A stretch of DNA of 64,000 nucleotides from Gordonia prachuapensis (GTDB taxonomy: Bacteria > Actinomycetota > Actinomycetes > Mycobacteriales > Mycobacteriaceae): contig NZ_JAZDUE010000008.1 of NCBI RefSeq assembly GCF_036350515.1, positions 62,001 to 126,000 of the forward strand, read 5' to 3'. This document shows positions 59,081 through 64,000 of the stretch, piece after piece (the first letter of the stretch is position 1; each line of letters begins with the position of its first letter). The notes beneath the pieces are model-generated. The model had not been told where the DNA came from, ran no database searches, and was given only the letters and a program-made list of their open reading frames with translations. The position numbers and the translations under genes are program-made.

Positions 59081-60478
59081 ATGAACTCGAGCGCATTCTC
59101 CCCAATGAGTACCGCCGATGCCGGTCGCCGCGGCCTCGGCGTCGCCCTACTGTGCATGTTCCTGAACCTGGTCGACGGATTCGACCTGTTGATCATCAGC
59201 TTCGTGCTGCCGAACCTGCCCACCAACTCCACTGACCCGAGCGACCCGCTGAACTTCGCGTCAACGGCCGAGAAGGGCTACATCGTCAGCTTCGCACTGG
59301 TCGGCATGGCGGTCGGCGCGATCGGCCTCGCGCGCTTGGCCGATCGATACGGTCGACGATTGATCGCATTGGTCGGCATCGCCATCAACTGTGCCGGCCT
59401 CGTCCTGTCGGCGGTGTCGCCCAACGCCGAGTTCATGATGGCTGCCCGGTTCATCACCGGAGTCGGCATCGGCATGGTCAGCGTCGCCATCGTGGTGGCA
59501 GCTCAGGAATCGGCAGCGCCGAGGTATCGGAACCTCGCGACAGGTCTGGTGATGATCGGGTACCCGTTGGGCAGCGTTCTGGCGGCCCTGAGTACCAACG
59601 CGATCACCTCCGCGTTCGGCTCCAACTGGAAGGCGCTCTTCCTACTCGGAGCTGCATTGGCTGCAGCGGCGTTTGTCGCTGCATACGTGGGTCTGCCCGA
59701 GTCGGTGAAGGCTGCCGAGCAGCGGTTTGAGTCAGCTTCGGGCGTCGATCTGGCAACCTCTGAGAAGGCGCCATCTCTCGTGGGAAAGAACCTGCTAATG
59801 ATCACCCTGCTGCTGTGCGTCGGCTACATGACGGTCTCCGGCGTCTTCAACTTCGCCGCCGGTCTCACCCCGGATTTCGTGAAGACCGCGATCACCGCGG
59901 GATTCGACCCCAACCTGGCCAACGAAGCGCTTGACGCGGCGACCTCTGCGGCTCGTCAGACCGGCCAGAATGTGGGACTGTGGCTGTCGTTGGGCTGCCT
60001 GGCCGGCGCGATCGCGCTCGCGACACTTGGACTGGTTGTCAACGCGGTTCGGTTGACGTGGGTCTTCTGCGCAATCGCAGTCGTCGCGATGCTGGGGTTT
60101 GCCAATGCGTTCCCGACCCCTGGCCACGAGCCCACGGTGTGGCTGTATGCCTTTGCCGTCGCTCTCGGAGTCGGCATCTTCGGCGGGATCTCTTCGTACA
60201 GTGCATTGGTGCCGCGTGCCTACCCGCCGCTGGCCCGCGCGAAGGGTTACGGCGCCATGCTGGGTGTGGGACGACTCGGAGCGATCATTGCGCCACTCAT
60301 CAGCGCGTACCTCGTCACCGAGATCGGCGCGCAGCGACTCTACAACTACACCAACCTGTTACTTGTCGTCTCCTTGGCGTGCGCCGTAGGCGTGGTGTTC
60401 GTGATGCGTCGACAAGGGAGCAGCCGGATGGCCGTTCTGGACCCCGGCCATGCCGATCAATCGAACGTGAACGTGTAA
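59081..60478 (+). CDS. MFS transporter, aromatic acid:H+ symporter (AAHS) family, second copy
   Basis: About 465 residues, 12 helices. The AAHS signature DGFD is in helix 1 (LNLVDGFDLLIISFVLP) and LARLADRYGRRLIAL follows. It is a second organic-acid importer within the island and 211 bp after the TRAP genes. I chose ATG 59081 with AAGGAAAG upstream. The two carriers may import different acids or the same acid at different concentrations. Confidence 0.85.
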   Translation: MNSSAFSPMSTADAGRRGLGVALLCMFLNLVDGFDLLIISFVLPNLPTNSTDPSDPLNFASTAEKGYIVSFALVGMAVGAIGLARLADRYGRRLIALVGIAINCAGLVLSAVSPNAEFMMAARFITGVGIGMVSVAIVVAAQESAAPRYRNLATGLVMIGYPLGSVLAALSTNAITSAFGSNWKALFLLGAALAAAAFVAAYVGLPESVKAAEQRFESASGVDLATSEKAPSLVGKNLLMITLLLCVGYMTVSGVFNFAAGLTPDFVKTAITAGFDPNLANEALDAATSAARQTGQNVGLWLSLGCLAGAIALATLGLVVNAVRLTWVFCAIAVVAMLGFANAFPTPGHEPTVWLYAFAVALGVGIFGGISSYSALVPRAYPPLARAKGYGAMLGVGRLGAIIAPLISAYLVTEIGAQRLYNYTNLLLVVSLACAVGVVFVMRRQGSSRMAVLDPGHADQSNVNV

Positions 60479-60480
60479 CT

Positions 60481-61371
60481 TCACCCGATCCGAGACTCCC
60501 CGCCCGCCTGGTGGGGAGTCTCGGTGTTTGTGGCGGCCCACGCGGACAGCAGCCTCAATGCATCTGCGTCACGAGTGTCCGGACCGGGCGAGTACACCAC
60601 CACGTAGACCCCGCGAGCGCGCGGAATACTCAGCGCCTCATAGTTCAGCCCGAACCGCCCCAGCGCCGAATGATCAAACGTCATGACGCCGTGCGTGGTC
60701 CCGACGACGTCGTGTCTGGCCCACCGCGTGCGGAACTCGACGCTGTGGGTGGACAACTCGTCGATGAGGTCGGTGATCCTCGGTGAGTCGGGGGCGCGCG
60801 CGGCGGCGACGCGCAAGATGCCGACGGCGTCGTCCGCCGAAGACCTCCAGTGCACCAGGAGCTGCCTGGCCCGCTCGTCGAGGAAGATGAATCGCGCCAG
60901 ATTCAGCGGCCCGCCGTCGGGATCTGCCGCGTCGACGTACAAGGCGCGTCCCAACGGATTGGCGTCGATGACGTCGAGGCGCTGGGTCTGCACCAAAGCC
61001 GGGAGGGTCTCCAGTGAGCGGAGCATCTCCCGCACGGTTTCCGGGACCAGCTGCGGTGCGTCGCGCGCCCACGTCGGCCGTGTCGAGCGGTTGCGTTCAG
61101 CGCGTACGAGGATGAAGAAGTGCCGTGTCTCGTCGGCGTCGAGCTGAAGTGCCGCGGCGATCGCACTCAGGATCTCGTCTGACGCGCCTGCGACCTGGCC
61201 GCGTTCGATCTGCGTGTAGTAGTCGACACTGACGTTGGCCAGTTGCGCGAGTTCTTCCCGGCGGAGGCCGGGGACACGCCGCTTGCCGTGCGCGACCAAT
61301 CCGACGTCCTCGGGTCGGAGGCGGGCGCGGCGCGTCATCAAGAAGTCTCTGATCTCGTGCGCCAAGTCCAC
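60481..61371 (-). CDS. XRE-type regulator with MmyB-like ligand domain (copy 3 of 3)
   Basis: 296 residues with KRRVPGLRREELAQLANVSVDY in the helix-turn-helix and VQTQRLDVIDANPLGRALYVD and RFIFLDERARQLLVHW in the ligand domain. It starts with GTG 61371 (VDLAHEIRDFLMTRR). The lactonase gene lies 46 bp upstream on the same strand, so it may be co-transcribed behind it. The stop overlaps a hairpin that ends the AAHS gene. Confidence 0.85.
   Translation of the reverse strand: MDLAHEIRDFLMTRRARLRPEDVGLVAHGKRRVPGLRREELAQLANVSVDYYTQIERGQVAGASDEILSAIAAALQLDADETRHFFILVRAERNRSTRPTWARDAPQLVPETVREMLRSLETLPALVQTQRLDVIDANPLGRALYVDAADPDGGPLNLARFIFLDERARQLLVHWRSSADDAVGILRVAAARAPDSPRITDLIDELSTHSVEFRTRWARHDVVGTTHGVMTFDHSALGRFGLNYEALSIPRARGVYVVVYSPGPDTRDADALRLLSAWAATNTETPHQAGGESRIG
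60490..60524. terminator. Terminator hairpin inside the end of a regulator gene
   Basis: CCGAGACTCCCC and GGGGAGTCTCGG form a perfect 12-bp stem with an 11-nt loop, 11 bp past the transporter stop and followed by TGTTTGTGG. The arms overlap the last codons of the convergent regulator gene, so that coding end doubles as a terminator. Confidence 0.75.
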
Positions 61372-61417
61372 GAGTCCAGATTAGGGCTCGTAAACCTCTG
61401 TGCGGTGGAGTTCGGAG

Positions 61418-62206
61418 TTACACGACCTGTCGTCCGTTCGGACGCAGCATCCGCCAATCGTCGATGTCGTGGTTGACCCATACTCTGGTGTTCGGACGGC
61501 TGCGCAGCAGTTTCAGCCGCTTGAGCGACTCGATGGCGGCCGCGGTGTCCGAGTCGGCCTGCATACCGGCACAGCAGCTCACGTTGTCATGCTCGTGAGC
61601 CACATCGCCTGACAGGATCAACGTCGATCCGTCGGGAAGTCGCAACTGCAGGGCCAGCGATCCCGGCGTGTGGCCCGGCAACGACAAGATGACCACACTG
61701 CCGTCGCCGAACATGTCGTGGTCGTAACAGGCGGGTACCTCGAGCCAGTCGATCTGTTCGGCGGCGGCCAGGTCCGGTGGCATGAAGAACGGCGCCGCGT
61801 GGTGATCCGGCGACTTGGCGTAGCGCAGCTCCCCTGACCCGACGTATCCGGTGGCACCCGCGAAATGCCGGAGGCCTCCGGTGTGATCGAAGTGCATGTG
61901 CGACATCACGACGCGTCGTACGTCTTCCGTGCCGAAACCGAGGCTGTCGAGCTGGACATCGAGCGCGTAGTCGGCTGGGAAATCGATCTTGTACAGGTCG
62001 GCAGCCGAACCGTATACCGCACCGGGATCGCCGGCACCGTCGATGCCGGTGTCGAAGATGAGCAGCCCGTGCTCGGGGTGTTCGACGAGGAACGACGGCA
62101 ACGGCATGGTGATCTCCGTGCCTCCCTTGCCGAACATCATGATGCTGTTGTCCATTGTGACTGTCGGTGCATCGAGCGCCCACAACCGCGAAATCGTTGC
62201 CGTCAT
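61418..62206 (-). CDS. Metallo-beta-lactamase-fold lactonase (AHL-lactonase-like)
   Basis: 262 residues with the MBL motif HMHFDHTGG, a second metal His in LPGHTPGS and LSGDVAHEHDN with the Asp, and a C-terminal NHD motif (VWVNHDIDDW). This is the AiiA/AttM lactonase pattern of Zn2 enzymes that open homoserine lactones and other gamma-lactones. ATG 62206 has GGAAGG upstream. The frame extends much further upstream but without codon support. Near a dicarboxylate pathway the substrate could also be a small lactone. Confidence 0.82.
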   Translation of the reverse strand: MTATISRLWALDAPTVTMDNSIMMFGKGGTEITMPLPSFLVEHPEHGLLIFDTGIDGAGDPGAVYGSAADLYKIDFPADYALDVQLDSLGFGTEDVRRVVMSHMHFDHTGGLRHFAGATGYVGSGELRYAKSPDHHAAPFFMPPDLAAAEQIDWLEVPACYDHDMFGDGSVVILSLPGHTPGSLALQLRLPDGSTLILSGDVAHEHDNVSCCAGMQADSDTAAAIESLKRLKLLRSRPNTRVWVNHDIDDWRMLRPNGRQVV

Positions 62207-62232
62207 CGTCGTAGTACCTTCCTGCCGGTTGT

Positions 62233-64000
62233 TCAGCGAGCCCGAACGTATGATTCGCTGTCGGAATCCAAGCGCCATATGGTTGTTCCACGTTGTGGCA
62301 TCGGGATCGCCTGGGGAAGAGCGGATGTCAGCGGCCGCGCCCACGTACTCAGCTCCATCTTCTTCACGACCGCGACCGTGTGCGGTCGGTGCTTGCGGTC
62401 CAATCGCCGCATGGTCGATTCCAACTCCCACCGGGTGACGGTCGCACCGGGGAACGGGGAGATGGCCGCAACGAGAAGGTCGGCGGCATCGTCGCTGCTT
62501 CCGCCGGGGACCCCGTAGGCGACGGCAACGTCCACACTCGACACCCGACCGAGAGCATTCTGTACCCGGGTCGGGGAGACAGGCCCGTCGGCGGTCTCGA
62601 TGAGGCTGCTCGCCCGATCGATGAACCACAAGTCGCCGTCCGGGTCCTCGGTGAACACATCCCCGGTCAACTGCCACGAGTCGTTGGCCGCGAAGACACC
62701 ACGCACCAGATCGCGCGACGGCACCCTCGGGTCACTGCGCGCCAACAGCAGTCCGGCTTCACCGGGCGCGCACCGACGAGCGAGGCCGTCGGACCCGTAG
62801 GCCAGCTGGCGTGTCCGCCTGTCGAGTTTCGCGACGCGCACCTCGGCGGTCCCGGGCAACGGCCTTCCGACACACCCGGTCTTGGTGGCCGAGACATTCG
62901 CCAGGATCGCCTCTCCATCGGGCGATGCGTAGAACTCGAGAACCCGTGCGGGTGCGAACCGTTCATTCATCCGTCGCCAGAGGTTGTGCGGCATGCCGGA
63001 CCCTATGAACAGCCGGATCGGAGACTCCCGCTCGTAAGGGTGTCGCGGGCCGGAGGCGATCTCACGCAACGACGTCCAGGTGTACGACACATGGGTAGCG
63101 CCATATCGGGACACCTCCTCCCAGAAGGTATCCCGGTCCGGTGCACTGGCGAACGCCAGCCGAGAGCCCGCGGCGATGGCTCCGCCGACTGCCATCAGGA
63201 GCGCCGAGGGGTGATGTAGCGGGGTACGCGAGTACATGGTGTCCGCCGGCCGCAGAGCCGCCGCGCTGGCCGTGCCCAACGCCGAGAGCGCCCATCGTCG
63301 ATTGCTGATCAAGCGGGTCCGAGTGTCGGCGCCGTCGCCGGTGAACAGCACAAAGGCGACGTCGGAGCCTCGGCAGGGATTGGGCTGGTACCACGCCGGC
63401 AGCGGGACCTCGTCGGGATCGATCCGTTCCATGTCGACGACGTGGTCTGCCAGACTTCGGATCTGCCCGCCGCCACCGAGCACACACCATTGCACACCCG
63501 GTATCGGCTCGTTCTGCACCCGCTCGGGATCAGTGACCAGCCAACGGAATCCGCCTGCCGCCGACGACTGTATCCCGACATCCCGTTCTGGACGAAGTAG
63601 CACCGATGTGGCACCCAGTCGGCTGACCGCGGCGACCAGTGCGAGCGACGACGGACGCGCACTCATCATCACGCCGACGCGATCTCCCTGGCGAACACCC
63701 AAACTGATCAGCCCCTTGACCACTGCGTCGATCCGGTCGGCCAACTCGCGATGACGGATCACGCGATCGCCGAACATCAGCGCGATCCCGTCCGGGTTGC
63801 GTTTGGCCGACTCGTCGAGCAGCAGTCCGATGGAGATCTCGGTCGCCGACTTCAAGCCGTCGAGGCGGTTGAGCAGCGGGACCTGTGAACCGCGTTCACG
63901 AACGACCGCCTGCGTGGTGGTGAGCGCACTGTTGGCAGCGCGGATGACTGTGCTGGACGTCCCGATGCCGAGGTCCATGACCGTCCGCACCCGATTGGAT
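62233..64000 (-). CDS. Acyl-CoA-synthetase-like protein, C-terminal part (5' end outside window)
   Basis: The frame is open to the window edge. The visible 585-plus residues are an AMP-binding domain: GLLLDESAKRNPDGIALMF, VLFTGDGADTRTRLISNRRW in place of the TSGTTGxPKG loop, RTPLHHPSALL, FYASPDGEAILANVS in place of YGxTE, and LTGDVFTEDPDGDLWFIDR. I recall these blocks from mycobacterial and rhodococcal proteins of about 1000 residues annotated as putative long-chain acyl-CoA synthases, which carry an N-terminal alpha/beta-hydrolase part. GTG 63990 would be a start only if the protein is shorter. The degenerate ATP loop makes activity uncertain. Confidence 0.75.
   Translation of the reverse strand, partial: SNRVRTVMDLGIGTSSTVIRAANSALTTTQAVVRERGSQVPLLNRLDGLKSATEISIGLLLDESAKRNPDGIALMFGDRVIRHRELADRIDAVVKGLISLGVRQGDRVGVMMSARPSSLALVAAVSRLGATSVLLRPERDVGIQSSAAGGFRWLVTDPERVQNEPIPGVQWCVLGGGGQIRSLADHVVDMERIDPDEVPLPAWYQPNPCRGSDVAFVLFTGDGADTRTRLISNRRWALSALGTASAAALRPADTMYSRTPLHHPSALLMAVGGAIAAGSRLAFASAPDRDTFWEEVSRYGATHVSYTWTSLREIASGPRHPYERESPIRLFIGSGMPHNLWRRMNERFAPARVLEFYASPDGEAILANVSATKTGCVGRPLPGTAEVRVAKLDRRTRQLAYGSDGLARRCAPGEAGLLLARSDPRVPSRDLVRGVFAANDSWQLTGDVFTEDPDGDLWFIDRASSLIETADGPVSPTRVQNALGRVSSVDVAVAYGVPGGSSDDAADLLVAAISPFPGATVTRWELESTMRRLDRKHRPHTVAVVKKMELSTWARPLTSALPQAIPMPQRGTTIWRLDSDSESYVRAR

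Noticed and set aside
1..64000. tRNA, rRNA, prophage, integrase or insertion-sequence content marking a genomic island
   Set aside because: I found no such genes, and no attachment-site repeats at the borders of 34688-60478. Island is used here only in the sense of a functional cluster.

Overview
The window looks like chromosome from a high-GC, mycolic-acid type actinobacterium (Gordonia/Rhodococcus/Mycobacterium relatives). Signs are the GC-rich codon use, many GTG starts, a DUF222/13E12-type HNH gene, a PknK-type kinase fused to an ATPase/helical module, an F420-type LLM oxidoreductase, several probable leaderless transcripts, and a dispersed repeat of a type common in these genera. I assign no species. 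I see no rRNA, tRNA, CRISPR array or insertion sequence. The longest stretch without a gene is 10886-11172 (287 bp), in which I see only the ribosome binding site of the next gene.

1-3789: the end of a cyclase-family gene, an alpha/beta hydrolase, a small membrane protein and a frameshifted HNH gene. 3883-10885: an aromatic-acid block made of an AAHS transporter, a CYP199-like P450, a phthalate-dioxygenase-reductase-type partner, an IclR regulator and a two-subunit 3-oxoacid CoA-transferase with a divergent IclR gene. Together they suggest O-demethylation or oxidation of a para-substituted benzoate that feeds the beta-ketoadipate route. 11173-21632: housekeeping and stress genes, including two paralogous beta-lactamase-fold proteins, msrB-msrA, redox enzymes, a CBS protein and an efflux pump with its MarR regulator. 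22235-25353: a shikimate/quinate uptake and dehydrogenase pair with a TetR regulator and a clear operator. 25450-34601: a Gfo/Idh/MocA oxidoreductase, an HpnE-like flavoprotein, a glycosyltransferase, a PknK-like kinase and two MmyB-type regulators.

34688-60478 is the most striking part, a catabolic island for CoA thioesters. It holds two MmgE/PrpD proteins, alcohol and aldehyde dehydrogenases, a cupin, a type III CoA-transferase, a CitE-like lyase, a MaoC-like hydratase, an acyl-CoA synthetase, an acyl-CoA dehydrogenase, an alpha-methylacyl-CoA racemase homologue, an enoyl-CoA hydratase, a third type III CoA-transferase, two DLH-like hydrolases, a GntR regulator, a complete TRAP transporter and a second AAHS transporter. 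The run CoA-transferase, CitE lyase, MaoC hydratase, with an MmgE/PrpD gene and a TRAP system, parallels the itaconate-degradation locus known in Pseudomonas. I infer catabolism of a C5 branched dicarboxylate (itaconate, mesaconate or methylsuccinate type) or of a precursor alcohol or aldehyde. Five copies of an AT-rich near-palindrome lie in front of transcription units of the island, two of them identical over 17 bp. They look like the operators of one regulon, most simply that of the GntR protein.

60481-64000: a third MmyB-type regulator, a metallo-beta-lactamase-fold lactonase and the C-terminal part of a large acyl-CoA-synthetase-like protein that runs off the window.
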